Positions 17,061 to 26,568 are shown, counted from the stretch's first letter. The stretch is DNA of 64,000 bases from Bacteroidetes bacterium HGW-Bacteroidetes-5 (GCA_002842515.1 PHDC01000001.1:1178001-1242000); one strand, 5' to 3'. Notes: generated by a model from the letters alone, not told the origin. Program-made: numbers and translations.

Positions 17061-19925
17061 CTATTTGATTGTTAATGCCAATTCAAATCCGAAGAACAGA
17101 GGTATGTTCAGTCGGGTGAATGAGCCCGGTGTTCGTTTACTCTCGTAGAGTGGCCTGCTGTTAAACATATTGTTTGCATAGAAGGAGGCCTTTAAATTCT
17201 CACCTATCTCTTTAGTAAGGTTAAAATTTATTATTAACCCCGGATAATATGATTCAGCTATGAAACGGGTAGGACTTTTGCTTGAAAACATATATGCAAA
17301 TTCAGGATCATCCTTCATTGCAGGATTGAATGGTTTAACCTGTCCATCCTCTCTTGAAATATATGAGACGAACATAGTGTCATTTCCGTAGTTGGTCCAG
17401 GTTTTGTTCATCCAGGTAATCTGCGCTGTAGCTGTAACTACAAATCCGATAGATGGGATATTGTGAATAACTCTTAATGTAGTTAAGAATCTCTCTTTCT
17501 GGTCTTTTGTGTTTCCCTCTTCGTAGATACCGATATTTTTCTCCAGGCTGTTAAGATTCTTGTTGGTCCCGAAGCTATTCGCATCATTCCACTCGGTACT
17601 TCTCATATAGGCACCGCTTAAAACAAATGAGGTCCTAATTGCGTCAAACCTTCCGAAATCAAAATCAAATTCAACTCCTCGGTTGTTCGCTTTAATGGTA
17701 TTCATAGGGGTTGCAAAACTTACAAACACCTTGTTTGTAGATTTCTCCTTTAGTTTAGGGATTGAGCCGGGTACTGCCTCACCAATTTCGTACTGAACAT
17801 AGTTGATAAGTCTGAAGTTTTCTGCCCTCATACCTAAATCGTAACCGTTGATAAGGTTTTCGTTGTATGCAGTAACAGAGAATCTCATCTTATTGATTTT
17901 TAGGTCAAACCCAAATTCACTTTTGGTGTTTGAGGCAATCTTAAGAGCCTTGTTTTCGGTGTTAAAAATCTTGGTTGAAGAGAGTAGAAGCTGCTCTGCT
18001 ACAGGAACAGACGAGCTGTTAAGAGTGTTGTAGTGCACAAAATCAAAGTATGCGTTCTCCGGACTCAAATATAGAGTCCCGGGAGCTTTGGCAGATACTC
18101 CGTAACCTCCTCTTATCCAAAGTGAGGCGGGCAGAAGCTCAAACGATGCGTTAAAACGCGGAGCAACAATATTTTTACCCGCTATATTATCGTACCTAAC
18201 TCCGGCCTGTGCGGTAAGATCTCTCTCCCCGATATTCCAGGTTAGGTTCTCCTCTGCATATAGACCCATTTGAGTTACAAATGGTATATCTGAATATTTA
18301 CGAGGTCTCGATGAAGAGTTCTCAGAACTTAGTACTCTGTATGGAGGATTTTTAAGATCATAAACTTTACCGTCGCCAAGGTTTCCGTCTGTTTTGAAAT
18401 CTGCACCCAAAACTATTCTATTTGTTATGTTTCCGCTTCTTTTTGAGAAGGTTGCGTTAATTTTTGCAAAGACATTGAGCTCTTTACCATAGATGTCGTA
18501 ACGGCTGAAATACTCGTTAGGCAGATATGTGGCATAATAGCTGCTCTCGCTTGACGGGATATTTGTAAGTTCGCTCCCGTTCATATGGTACACCTTCTGA
18601 CCAGGTTTGTTGCTTAGTACTGCACCGTCTGTTCTGGACATTGAGTAAGCAGAAAAAGCATTTCCCAATAGCTCCTGACGGAATGAGTGTTTGTCTCTGT
18701 AGCTTGCAGATGCCGTGTATTTGATATTATTGAGCCAGCCCCAGTTGATGTTCCAGGTTCCGTTTGTATTGAACCTGATGCCCATATCCTTGGCTCCTGA
18801 CTCAAGCTGAGTTCTCTGGTCATCCGGGTTTCTCTCGCGTGTATCTTTACCCAGAGATAGGTCGAATGAGGTTGTAGAAGATAAGTTCTTAAAGGTGTTT
18901 GAATAGAGCGCCTTTGCAGTTACCCTCTGATAGTATGCATATGACTCGGTCTGATCTGATGCGCTATATGCATAGTCTCCGCTGATATTGATATTACCTC
19001 TCTTCTCTCCCAGATTTATCCCTTTACTTACAGAGGTCTGATAGATATTAGGGTCCGTTTTAAATCTGATTGTTAGAGGCTCTTTACCCGCCTTAGACCT
19101 TACGATAACTGCTCCTGAGGTTAAGTCTCCGTACTCCACGGAAGGGATACCCCTTATAACCTCAACAGATTCTATATTGTCTGTAGAGATGGAGCGGATA
19201 TCGAGTCCTGAATTTGGAGAGGAGCCCCCTGCAACTGCCGATCCTCCTCCGCTGATTGTCGGGTTGAGAGTCTGCATATTGGCATTATTTGATAACGGAG
19301 CACCATCTACAATAATTGAGGTACCCATACTGTTCATATTTGTTGCAGAGCCCCCTATACTGCGTATAGTAAAGGTTTTGGCAATAGAGAGACTTGGGTT
19401 TACGGTAATACCGCCCGGAAGTAGTTGCATAATATCCGATAGAGAACTAGTCTGTAGGTGGTCCATTGCCTGTCTTGAGATATTGGAGGCTGTTGCCTGC
19501 CCCGCTTTTCCTGCAGTAGCCACAACGGTTACATCAGAGAGTCGGAATGAGCTGTACTGCATACGGAAGGTGATCTCGGTCACCCTGCCAGAAGCAAGTA
19601 CAAATGTTGTATCAATGGTCTCCATCCCGAGAAACTGAATTTTAACATTCACTCTTCCCGGAGATAATTTTTCAAATGAGAACTCCCCCTTTGTGGTGGT
19701 AGTGGTTACCGACCCCTGAGGGAGAACCTGGATTGTTGCAAACTCAACAGGGGTGTTTTCTGTCCCCCGTTCAAGCACAACACCTTTTAACGTAGCATAA
19801 TTTCCCTGAACAGAATTTTGTGCCGCCAGATTGGCACAAAATCCCATTACAAGAAACAACACTAACGCAGACAGAGCAAATGACTTCGCACCTCTGTCCG
19901 GAACCTGGATTTTGTGTCTCTTCAT
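17061..19925 (-). CDS. TonB-dependent outer-membrane receptor (copy 1)
   Basis: 954 residues. Signal peptide to about residue 36, a carboxypeptidase-regulatory-like domain at about 43-130 (LKGVVLERGTENTPVEFATIQV), a plug at about 140-275 (MDHLQTSSLSDIMQLLPG; IESVEVIRGIPSVEYGDLTSGAVIVRSK) and a 22-strand-type barrel to the end (FFGFELALTIK). It imports a ligand across the outer membrane using TonB energy; the ligand cannot be read from sequence. No SusD partner is present; instead DUF4876-like and DUF6850-like genes follow at once. 59 bases downstream of the C25-like copy 3, and read in the same direction. Confidence 0.9.
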   Translation of the reverse strand: MKRHKIQVPDRGAKSFALSALVLFLVMGFCANLAAQNSVQGNYATLKGVVLERGTENTPVEFATIQVLPQGSVTTTTTKGEFSFEKLSPGRVNVKIQFLGMETIDTTFVLASGRVTEITFRMQYSSFRLSDVTVVATAGKAGQATASNISRQAMDHLQTSSLSDIMQLLPGGITVNPSLSIAKTFTIRSIGGSATNMNSMGTSIIVDGAPLSNNANMQTLNPTISGGGSAVAGGSSPNSGLDIRSISTDNIESVEVIRGIPSVEYGDLTSGAVIVRSKAGKEPLTIRFKTDPNIYQTSVSKGINLGEKRGNINISGDYAYSASDQTESYAYYQRVTAKALYSNTFKNLSSTTSFDLSLGKDTRERNPDDQRTQLESGAKDMGIRFNTNGTWNINWGWLNNIKYTASASYRDKHSFRQELLGNAFSAYSMSRTDGAVLSNKPGQKVYHMNGSELTNIPSSESSYYATYLPNEYFSRYDIYGKELNVFAKINATFSKRSGNITNRIVLGADFKTDGNLGDGKVYDLKNPPYRVLSSENSSSRPRKYSDIPFVTQMGLYAEENLTWNIGERDLTAQAGVRYDNIAGKNIVAPRFNASFELLPASLWIRGGYGVSAKAPGTLYLSPENAYFDFVHYNTLNSSSVPVAEQLLLSSTKIFNTENKALKIASNTKSEFGFDLKINKMRFSVTAYNENLINGYDLGMRAENFRLINYVQYEIGEAVPGSIPKLKEKSTNKVFVSFATPMNTIKANNRGVEFDFDFGRFDAIRTSFVLSGAYMRSTEWNDANSFGTNKNLNSLEKNIGIYEEGNTKDQKERFLTTLRVIHNIPSIGFVVTATAQITWMNKTWTNYGNDTMFVSYISREDGQVKPFNPAMKDDPEFAYMFSSKSPTRFIAESYYPGLIINFNLTKEIGENLKASFYANNMFNSRPLYESKRTPGSFTRLNIPLFFGFELALTIK

Positions 19926-19984
19926 AGTTAATAATTGTTAAATTGGGTTAGTTGTATAAGTTTTTCTCAATATTCTTAATTTAA

Positions 19985-22144
19985 TCAGTAAGTAAGCCGA
20001 TTGACTGTTCTTAGAAGCTCTTTTTTAACAGCTTCGTTCTTCTCTATATTTGCCTGCTCTTTGCAAACGGCAACTATCTCGCTCCTTTTGCTGGAGTTGG
20101 TGTACCATCCAAACGCCTCTGCCACATATACCTTTAGTTCGGCATCTTCCGATGTCTTAAGAAACTTAAACAGGATATCCAGATAGGCTATACTATTGGA
20201 GTTACGTAAAGCTGTTATCGAAAATCGTTTACTTTTTGCTGCTACTGCGGGGGTTAAAAGATCTGTATACTCCTTCTCCGTTTTCTCCAGAGTATAGAGC
20301 AAACTCTTTTTCTCCTTCGCTCTGTTTTGATACCACTGGCCATCTTTGGACTCTACGTGATTATTAAAGGCTTCAAGAGCAGCTTTTTTCGGATATGCCT
20401 CACATCCACCCTTTAACTGAAATTCAACTCTCTTGCTTGTTCCCGGAGCGTACCTGACATTGAAAATATCATCAATAAGTTCGGGCGAGAGGTTTGTGGA
20501 TGCATCTTTGGCAGCAAGCCTTCTGATCAATTCATAATTATCGTATAAACCGGCTCTTAAGGATGCAACTAAGTTATGGTTATCTTTTTTGTTTATTAAG
20601 TAAAAAGCCTGCAGCCTTACTGTAGGCCTGCTTTCGCTCCTCTGGATTGAGAGAAGCTCGTCTGTCGATATCTTTCCGGCAAGATATAGCATTTTCATTG
20701 CCAACGATTTAAGCTCCGGATTTGAATCTTTCATAGCCTTCCTCCATAGCCTTTCATCACTCTTATTTAACACCATAGCTTCGTCCAGCCAGTTAAGATC
20801 TGCTCTTGACGATGTGTATCTGAAAGTAGGGTCACCAATCAGGTGAGACTCCAGGGTCATTTGGCCTTTAGCCCAGTTGCCCACACTCACCCCAAGGTCC
20901 ATAAGACCTATCAGCTGATTTGTCCAGGTGTCCTGAAGAGTATTAACCGAATTTGCCTTAACTACAACTGTCTTCCCTTCATTAAAAATATAGTGGCCGC
21001 TGATGTAGTCATCCAGATGGAAAGATCCGTTAAAACAGGCGTCAATGAGAATAACCGGAACATTGGATTTGTATCCGTACATATCCGGAATGTTAATATC
21101 CATAGAAGCATCATCCAGGCTATCCTTTTTCATCACTTCGGGATTAAAAGCATTCTCTACCCAGGACTCCGGAACTGAATAGTTCTCTACATAATATTTT
21201 TTTGAAGCAGCTGTATCTTCTGCATTTCTTATTTTTCCTCTGAAGAATTTCTTAGTTAGATCAAGCCATATATTTGCCGAATTGGTAATTGGTGAGCCGT
21301 TAAGAAGCTGCGCATCCTCCGATCCGTGATGATGAAGAATTGCAAGGTCAAGATCTTCTCTTGAGAGCTCTGCCATAAGGCGCTGTTTAACGTAATCGTC
21401 AAAGGTAAAATCTATATAATTCAATTTCCCTTTACCTTCGCGAAAAATATTAAACTGCTCTATCAGAGTCACTCTCTCATCTGCCCTGGATACCATACAG
21501 TTTGAGTTGTATCCGTGCCCTGCAAAATATGACACATCGGTTATGCCCCTTTTTATTCCCTTCTCTCTGACCGCTTTATCCAGATACTCATTTATAAGTT
21601 CATAGCTGTTTTTCCCGGGTACAACAGGTGGTTTGATACGTGCACTGTAGATGTCACAGTTGATTCTGTGAGGTGAGTCATCGCTCAGATTATAGTAATG
21701 AAAAAGAGTGTGAACAGAGTCTCTTTTTATATATTCAAATTTAAGGTCAAAGTCGTCGTAAAACCTGTCCGACGGAATTGAGGAGTCCTCCCAGGCCCTT
21801 CTCTGGTCCATTTTAAAAGCTGTAGAGAGGTGCTGCCCGTTCCTAATCATTGGTACGGGGATGTTGCCGATAAAAACGGCCCCCTCCAGATTTTTCTCAA
21901 TATATAGTTTGTAAAGTTCTGCTCTCAAAGAGTCCGGCACTCCCCACTTATCTACCATTATTATCGGGACAAGTCCGTCGGTCATTACAGAGCCGGCAAA
22001 ACCATCAATTGAATTTTTACAGTTGTCGTAGGTGGCCTTGTCAACCACTATTGCTACTGCCCTTTTTGCAGGTTTTGCATTAAGCAAACCCGCCTGAAGT
22101 ATTGAAAATGAAATCAGTAATATTGTAACAAATCTTTTCATCAT
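19985..22144 (-). CDS. C25-like cysteine peptidase with HEAT-like repeats (copy 3)
   Basis: 719 residues with two adjacent ATG codons (22144, 22141) and a signal peptide to about residue 23. Catalytic region: VFIGNIPVPM near 90-100, SSIPSDRFYDDFDLKFEYI near 121-139, FAGHGYNSNC with His210, HHHG with His273 and DACFNGSF with Cys370. HEAT-like repeats occupy about 480-719. As in copies 1 and 2 there is no type IX secretion tail, so the enzyme is likely periplasmic or lipid-independent outer-membrane associated. First peptidase of the operon, upstream of the receptor. Whether transcription starts in the 102-base gap before it or at the promoter of the preceding Cys/His-rich gene is not clear. 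Confidence 0.7.
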   Translation of the reverse strand: MMKRFVTILLISFSILQAGLLNAKPAKRAVAIVVDKATYDNCKNSIDGFAGSVMTDGLVPIIMVDKWGVPDSLRAELYKLYIEKNLEGAVFIGNIPVPMIRNGQHLSTAFKMDQRRAWEDSSIPSDRFYDDFDLKFEYIKRDSVHTLFHYYNLSDDSPHRINCDIYSARIKPPVVPGKNSYELINEYLDKAVREKGIKRGITDVSYFAGHGYNSNCMVSRADERVTLIEQFNIFREGKGKLNYIDFTFDDYVKQRLMAELSREDLDLAILHHHGSEDAQLLNGSPITNSANIWLDLTKKFFRGKIRNAEDTAASKKYYVENYSVPESWVENAFNPEVMKKDSLDDASMDINIPDMYGYKSNVPVILIDACFNGSFHLDDYISGHYIFNEGKTVVVKANSVNTLQDTWTNQLIGLMDLGVSVGNWAKGQMTLESHLIGDPTFRYTSSRADLNWLDEAMVLNKSDERLWRKAMKDSNPELKSLAMKMLYLAGKISTDELLSIQRSESRPTVRLQAFYLINKKDNHNLVASLRAGLYDNYELIRRLAAKDASTNLSPELIDDIFNVRYAPGTSKRVEFQLKGGCEAYPKKAALEAFNNHVESKDGQWYQNRAKEKKSLLYTLEKTEKEYTDLLTPAVAAKSKRFSITALRNSNSIAYLDILFKFLKTSEDAELKVYVAEAFGWYTNSSKRSEIVAVCKEQANIEKNEAVKKELLRTVNRLTY

Positions 22145-22246
22145 TATTGTTTATGTGATGTATATAAAATTTAATCCCCGCAAACCTGATTGCGAAAACA
22201 AAAACCAAAAACGGGAGGTAAGATTTTTACCCCCTATCGCTGCAGA

Positions 22247-22687
22247 TCATAAAATCAGCTGACGATTCAACTCGAATATGGGTATTGGGGCGCATCGGAA
22301 CAGCGCGTGAAAGGTCTTGATAATTGGACGCTGGATAATGGCAATCCCAAGACAGAGCATATTCTGCGGCAATAACAGTGAGATATCCGTTAAAATAAAA
22401 TCAAACGAATTATCCTGAGAATCTTGATCTGAATCAAGAAAATAGTATGAGACAGAGCAACAGTCGTCTTTTTTTGGCTCCTTTGCCAGCAGGTGTTCTC
22501 CGCAGATACACTTGTGACCTTTATGAGAACTCTCTACCTCGTGGGTACAAGAGCATTGTGTACGGATACCGAAAAAAGAGAGTTGGGATGCGTGGTCGCA
22601 GTGGCAGGAATATCTGCCAACACCCATCAAAGTAAAAAGATAGATGGAAATTGTTGATGTAGTCAGTATGAAATTCTTTACAACCAC
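22247..22687 (-). CDS. Cys/His-rich membrane-anchored protein, HYC_CC_PP-like
   Basis: 146 residues from a GTG start. One N-terminal hydrophobic segment (about 5-22), then RYSCHCDHASQLSFFG, a cluster GIRTQCSCTHE...HKGHKCICGEH and KKDDCCSVSYYF. Cysteines at 28, 30, 45, 47, 60, 62, 76 and 77, with His at 29, 32, 49, 55, 58 and 65. The layout (HYC-like motif after the membrane segment, a CC pair in the middle, a proline-containing tail) recalls the Bacteroidota HYC_CC_PP family, which is often near metal-related TonB receptors; this is a diverged member at best. Metal binding outside the cytoplasm is inferred. It has its own promoter and precedes the C25/TonB operon by 102 bases. Confidence 0.55.
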   Translation of the reverse strand: MVVKNFILTTSTISIYLFTLMGVGRYSCHCDHASQLSFFGIRTQCSCTHEVESSHKGHKCICGEHLLAKEPKKDDCCSVSYYFLDSDQDSQDNSFDFILTDISLLLPQNMLCLGIAIIQRPIIKTFHALFRCAPIPIFELNRQLIL

Positions 22688-22710
22688 TTTTATTAAACCT
22701 GCCGTTGTGG

Positions 22711-22744
22711 CAAATGTAGTAAAAAAAATTGTTTAAAACTCAAA
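22711..22744 (-). promoter_or_regulatory. Promoter before the Cys/His-rich gene
   Basis: On the minus strand TACATTTG (22711-22718) is an exact TAnnTTTG -7 box, with TTTG at 22741-22744 as -33 element; the spacing of 22 is slightly long. It lies across the stop codon of the DUF6599-like gene and 23 bases before the GTG start, which supports that start. Confidence 0.55.
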
Positions 22745-23476
22745 CCGGATGCAATCTTCATCACAAGAAACAATAGAGGAAGCGGGAAGTATCTCTTTTA
22801 AAAGTGTAAGATGGTTGCTATTTTTTAAATAAATTATCGCCAAATTCCTGTTATTTAACCCCTTCTCCGCGACCCACAACTTATAATCCGAAACTCCTTC
22901 TAAAAGTGAACAGAGTCCGGGGGCACCATTTACCAGCGCCAGTTTACCCCGAATATATTTTAACCTTCCCGAAACCGGGGTTATTGTAGAGATCTCTGCA
23001 GGAAATATTGGCTCTCTTCTCTCTAAACCCTTTGAATAGATTGTCAGCAACTCTACCGCCTCCTTTTTAAACCTCACAGCACTATTTTCATACACAACAG
23101 AGAAGTAAATATCTCCAACTACTGCCTGCATCTGGTAAGGTGAGAAGCAGTTAAACAGCGAAAGTGTATCTGCACAACTGCAACGGAAGGTGTGAAGTGA
23201 GTAGATTCCAAAAGCATCCTCTGGTGTTGGCATTTTGTATATCTCAATGGTATACTGCTCACCTTTATATGTAACCTCCAAAGCTCTTAACTCTTTGAAA
23301 CCGTACTCCAGGTATAGATCGCTGCCACCGTTCATAAAACCGTAAAGGGCGGTTCCGGTGAATGTTCTCTCTCTTGTAACCTGAAGCTCCTGTGCAAATA
23401 GGGGATCAACTGATTTAAAAAGTGTAAGGGTTACAATGAGTAACACTATTTTGTTGATTTTTAAATTGAAATCCAT
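22733..23476 (-). CDS. DUF6599-like secreted protein
   Basis: 247 residues with a signal peptide (cut near LFAQ, about residue 30). The segment GTALYGFMNGGSDLYLEYGFKEL followed by YKMPTPEDAFGIYSLHTF matches the family I recall as DUF6599, which repeatedly occurs beside DUF362 proteins. Three or four Cys are scattered (RCSCADTL, SLFNCF, SCDEDC). Function is unknown. It starts 18 bases after the DUF362 gene ends, so both are in one transcript with cysS upstream. Confidence 0.7.
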   Translation of the reverse strand: MDFNLKINKIVLLIVTLTLFKSVDPLFAQELQVTRERTFTGTALYGFMNGGSDLYLEYGFKELRALEVTYKGEQYTIEIYKMPTPEDAFGIYSLHTFRCSCADTLSLFNCFSPYQMQAVVGDIYFSVVYENSAVRFKKEAVELLTIYSKGLERREPIFPAEISTITPVSGRLKYIRGKLALVNGAPGLCSLLEGVSDYKLWVAEKGLNNRNLAIIYLKNSNHLTLLKEILPASSIVSCDEDCIRFEF

Positions 23477-23494
23477 CTCTTATAATTCCGGAAT

Positions 23495-24646
23495 CTATAT
23501 TATTTTTTCTGTAACAGAGATCTTATCACGATCTCCCACTCCAAGTTTCAGCTCCTGAGCAAGATCTATAAATCTTGAAGATTTTTGTAAGTCCTCCTTC
23601 TGGATACCGTTCTCAATTCTCTTTTTAATAATCACATCGTGACCTACTCTATCTACAGCAACCGGGTCGCTCCCCACCAAAAGCATATTGTAGTTGCAGA
23701 TAAACTGAGGTTTTGCAGATGGACCCCCGTCGAAGCACCCGACAAGACCATCTACTATGTTTAAGACAACCTTATCTCTGAGAGGGGGAAAGGCGCAGAT
23801 ATAGGCGCAGGTTTCGTGCCACAACTTATGGAGCCGGGATGTGTTGGTGATTGCCCCGAATGAGAGGTTTTTAAGGCAGAGAGTTGTGGTTGGTCCTGCA
23901 TTCTTTAGAATAGGCAGGTTAATAATCTTGGTAACCCTCTCTGTACATATTTTTGTGAAGTATGAGTTTTTTCCTCCATTGACCATATATGGAATTGTAT
24001 AGTCGTCATAAACTCCGTCAAGGTCTGCATAGAAGAATTGAGATTTATCTATACGACTCTCACTATGAAGTTTACCCTGCTTATCATAAAAGCCCCCATC
24101 TGCATCCTGGCACTCTGTTCCAGTAATTGTTATTCCGGGATAGTTCTCCTGAGTATAGCCGGTTTCGTGTAGCTGCATCTCCCTTCTGTCCCATATCACA
24201 ATATTCTCTCTTGGGATTCCAGCCTCCTCCAGCTGCTTTATTACCGACTTTGTAACAGCGTGAGATGTTGTCAGGAGTTTTCCGGCAACAGGGTTGACTT
24301 TAAGACCTATTATATCTTTCGGTCCCACAAACTGTCGCCACGCCTTTTTTAGCTTTTTTTCGCCTGTCAGTGATAACATAGCCTCACTCAACATTCTGTA
24401 TGCAGCCTCCTCTTGAGGCTTCCCGTCAACTACAGATTTTTGGTCTACAACTTTTATAACTCTCCCGGGGTAGAGCCCCGGCATAGATTCTTTCACTCTC
24501 GGGATTTTTATCGCATCTGCAATATTTGTTTCGATTGCATCTGCACCAAACAGTAACGACGAACCCTCTGCTGCCTTAAGAACAGGATTGATTGCCATAG
24601 CAGCACCTGTCATAGAGACAACTTTAAAAAAGTCTCTTCTTTCCAT
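23495..24646 (-). CDS. DUF362 protein with twin-arginine-type signal
   Basis: 383 residues. The N-terminus MERRDFFKVVSMTGAAMA contains a twin-arginine motif (RRDFFK) and hydrophobic stretch, so export folded through Tat is likely. The body fits DUF362: GLKVNPVAGK near 115, NIVIWDRREMQL near 150, KIINLPILKNAGPTTTLCLKNLSFGA near 245-265, then NIVDGLVGCFDGGPSAKP and LLVGSDPVAVDRVGHDVI. Unlike many DUF362 proteins it carries no obvious ferredoxin CxxCxxC motif. DUF362 function is not settled. Followed at once by the DUF6599-like gene and preceded by cysS (37 bases). Confidence 0.8.
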   Translation of the reverse strand: MERRDFFKVVSMTGAAMAINPVLKAAEGSSLLFGADAIETNIADAIKIPRVKESMPGLYPGRVIKVVDQKSVVDGKPQEEAAYRMLSEAMLSLTGEKKLKKAWRQFVGPKDIIGLKVNPVAGKLLTTSHAVTKSVIKQLEEAGIPRENIVIWDRREMQLHETGYTQENYPGITITGTECQDADGGFYDKQGKLHSESRIDKSQFFYADLDGVYDDYTIPYMVNGGKNSYFTKICTERVTKIINLPILKNAGPTTTLCLKNLSFGAITNTSRLHKLWHETCAYICAFPPLRDKVVLNIVDGLVGCFDGGPSAKPQFICNYNMLLVGSDPVAVDRVGHDVIIKKRIENGIQKEDLQKSSRFIDLAQELKLGVGDRDKISVTEKII

Positions 24647-24683
24647 AATAAAGTGGTATTTTGAATTAGTTATATCAAAAAAA

Positions 24684-26156
24684 TCAAATACTCCACTCGG
24701 CTCCCTCTTTAGTATCTTTTATCGTTATCCCAAGCCGGGTTAGGTTATCTCTTATCATATCGCTTTTGGCAAAATCTCTGTTTGCTTTCGCCTCTTTTCT
24801 CATCTCAAGTACTATCTCCATCACTCCATTAATAATCTTACTGTTTGAAGTTAGCGACTGCTCATCTGTCAGACCTAAAACACCCTCTGCTATGTTCTTG
24901 AAGAGGGCCTCTATAACCTGCTTATCTTCAGTTGTAAGCGTCATCTGTCCATCTTTAGCCGAATTCACAATACGAACGGCATCAAATAGATGAGCAAGGG
25001 CAATGGGAGTGTTCATATCGTCGCATAGTGCTTCATAGATGCCTTCGTGCAGGCTCTTAATCTCGGGTGAAAGTACTCCCTGTTTTGTATTGATTGAAGA
25101 GATATCTCTTTTTGCCTGCATCATCTTTTTATAGCCCTTCTCTGCAGCGACAAGTGCCTCGTTACTGAAGTCCAGAGTACTTCTGTAGTGAGCCTGAAGA
25201 ATAAAAAACCTTATTGTCATCGGGGTGTAGGGCTGAGTCAAAATCTTATGAGAGCCGGTAAAGAGCTCCTCTAAGGTTATAAAGTTGCCCAAAGATTTTC
25301 CCATCTTCTGACCGTTAATGGTTATCATATTGTTGTGCATCCAGTACTTAACCCCGCCTGTACCTCTTGAGGCTGTGTTTTGGGCAAGTTCGCACTCGTG
25401 GTGAGGGAATAGCAGATCCATTCCGCCTCCGTGAATGTCAAAATTATCTCCCAGATACTTGGCACTCATTGCCGAGCACTCAAGATGCCAACCCGGGAAA
25501 CCGATGCTCCAGGGAGATGGCCATCTCATTATATGCTCGGGAGCTGCTTTTTTCCAAAGAGCAAAGTCAAACTGAGATCTTTTATCCTGCTGTCCTTCAA
25601 GTGTTCTTGCAGTATTGGAGAGCATATCTTCGAGAGACCTTCCGGAGAGAATACCGTATGGGTATTCACGATTGTATCTCTCAACATCAAAATAGACAGA
25701 TCCATTACTCTCGTAAGCAAATCCCTTTTCCAGAATTGTCTCCACAAGAGATATCTGCTCAATAATGTGGCCCGAGGCTCTTGGTTCAATACTTGGAGGC
25801 AATGTATTGAGAAGCTTCATAGCCTCGTGGTACCTTATTGTGTAGTGCTGAACAACCTCCATCGGCTCTAACTGCTCTATACGGGCTTTTTGTGCAATCT
25901 TATCCTCCCCGCTGTCTGCGTCATTTTCCAGATGCCCGACATCGGTAATGTTCCTGACATATCTCACCTTATAACCCAGATGTCTGAAAAGCCTTACCAG
26001 AACATCGTATGTTATTCCGGGCCTGGCGTGACCCAGGTGAGCATCGCCATATACTGTGGGACCGCAAACATAGATACCGGCTAAACCGGGGTTTATCGGT
26101 TCAAACTTCTCCTTCCTCCTTGTGAGTGTATTATAGATTAAAAAATCTCTTTCCAT
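24684..26156 (-). CDS. cysS: Cysteine--tRNA ligase
   Basis: 490 residues. Class I synthetase that charges tRNA-Cys in the cytoplasm. The HIGH motif is AHLGHARP (about 38-45), right after the zinc ligand Cys in VCGPTVYG; the second zinc region is [18 protein letters not shown] and [18 protein letters not shown]. The KMSKS loop is KMGKS (about 284-288), a substitution at the first Ser position that I note but do not think disabling. The C-terminal DALR-like helices end the protein. Length is normal. It is followed by the DUF362 and DUF6599-like genes, with which it may share a transcript. Confidence 0.97.
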   Translation of the reverse strand: MERDFLIYNTLTRRKEKFEPINPGLAGIYVCGPTVYGDAHLGHARPGITYDVLVRLFRHLGYKVRYVRNITDVGHLENDADSGEDKIAQKARIEQLEPMEVVQHYTIRYHEAMKLLNTLPPSIEPRASGHIIEQISLVETILEKGFAYESNGSVYFDVERYNREYPYGILSGRSLEDMLSNTARTLEGQQDKRSQFDFALWKKAAPEHIMRWPSPWSIGFPGWHLECSAMSAKYLGDNFDIHGGGMDLLFPHHECELAQNTASRGTGGVKYWMHNNMITINGQKMGKSLGNFITLEELFTGSHKILTQPYTPMTIRFFILQAHYRSTLDFSNEALVAAEKGYKKMMQAKRDISSINTKQGVLSPEIKSLHEGIYEALCDDMNTPIALAHLFDAVRIVNSAKDGQMTLTTEDKQVIEALFKNIAEGVLGLTDEQSLTSNSKIINGVMEIVLEMRKEAKANRDFAKSDMIRDNLTRLGITIKDTKEGAEWSI

Positions 26157-26226
26157 AAGTGTAAAAGCAATAAGGAGGGAGATTTCACTCCCCCCTGTTT
26201 AACGCTTCAAAAATAGTTATAATTTT

Positions 26227-26568
26227 CTATTCCTCCACACTATCTGCAAGTTTTATGTTATAGGCTACTATCTCGTATGTTTGCCTCTCAACTCCGGTTT
26301 TGGTTTGATACTGAACCGGTTTTAACCTGCCTGTTACAGAGAGAAAATCTCCTTTTTTGATTTTACCGAAATCCGGCATACTCTTTCCTGCCCAGGCGAC
26401 AATGTTGTGCCATACCGTCTCCTCCTGAAGCTCCCCTTTTTTGTTTTTAAAACTCTCATTTGTTGCAAGGGAAAGTCTCATTACAACTCCCCCATCTTCA
26501 AAATTGCTGATGCGTGGATCAAACCCCACATTCCCTCTTAACTCAACTCTGTTTAGTGACTTTTCCAT
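26227..26568 (-). CDS. ssb: Short single-stranded DNA-binding protein
   Basis: 113 residues, a single OB-fold: NRVELRGNVGFDPRI, MRLSLATNESFKNKKGELQEETVWHNIVAW, KKGDFLSVTGRLKPVQY and YEIVAYNIKLA. Binds single-stranded DNA during replication or repair. The chain stops right after the fold with ADSVEE, so the flexible linker and acidic DDDIPF-type tip that recruits partner proteins are missing; Bacteroidota genomes often carry such short additional SSBs beside a full one. A GC-rich inverted repeat lies between it and cysS. Confidence 0.9.
   Translation of the reverse strand: MEKSLNRVELRGNVGFDPRISNFEDGGVVMRLSLATNESFKNKKGELQEETVWHNIVAWAGKSMPDFGKIKKGDFLSVTGRLKPVQYQTKTGVERQTYEIVAYNIKLADSVEE

Noticed and set aside
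17061..19925. SusC/SusD polysaccharide uptake locus
   Set aside because: The receptor has a regulatory-like domain and plug, but no SusD-like lipoprotein or glycoside hydrolase lies nearby; DUF4876-like and peptidase genes take those places.
9765..22144. Type IX secretion cargo call for the C25-like proteins
   Set aside because: Gingipains carry a C-terminal sorting domain, but all three proteins here end in HEAT-like helices with no such domain.
25431..25871. 146-residue plus-strand open frame inside cysS
   Set aside because: Antisense to a conserved synthetase, with no start context or family match.
26174..26195. GC-rich inverted repeat between ssb and cysS as an intrinsic terminator
   Set aside because: Only GGGAG/CTCCC pairs perfectly and no T run follows on the minus strand, so the evidence is too weak.
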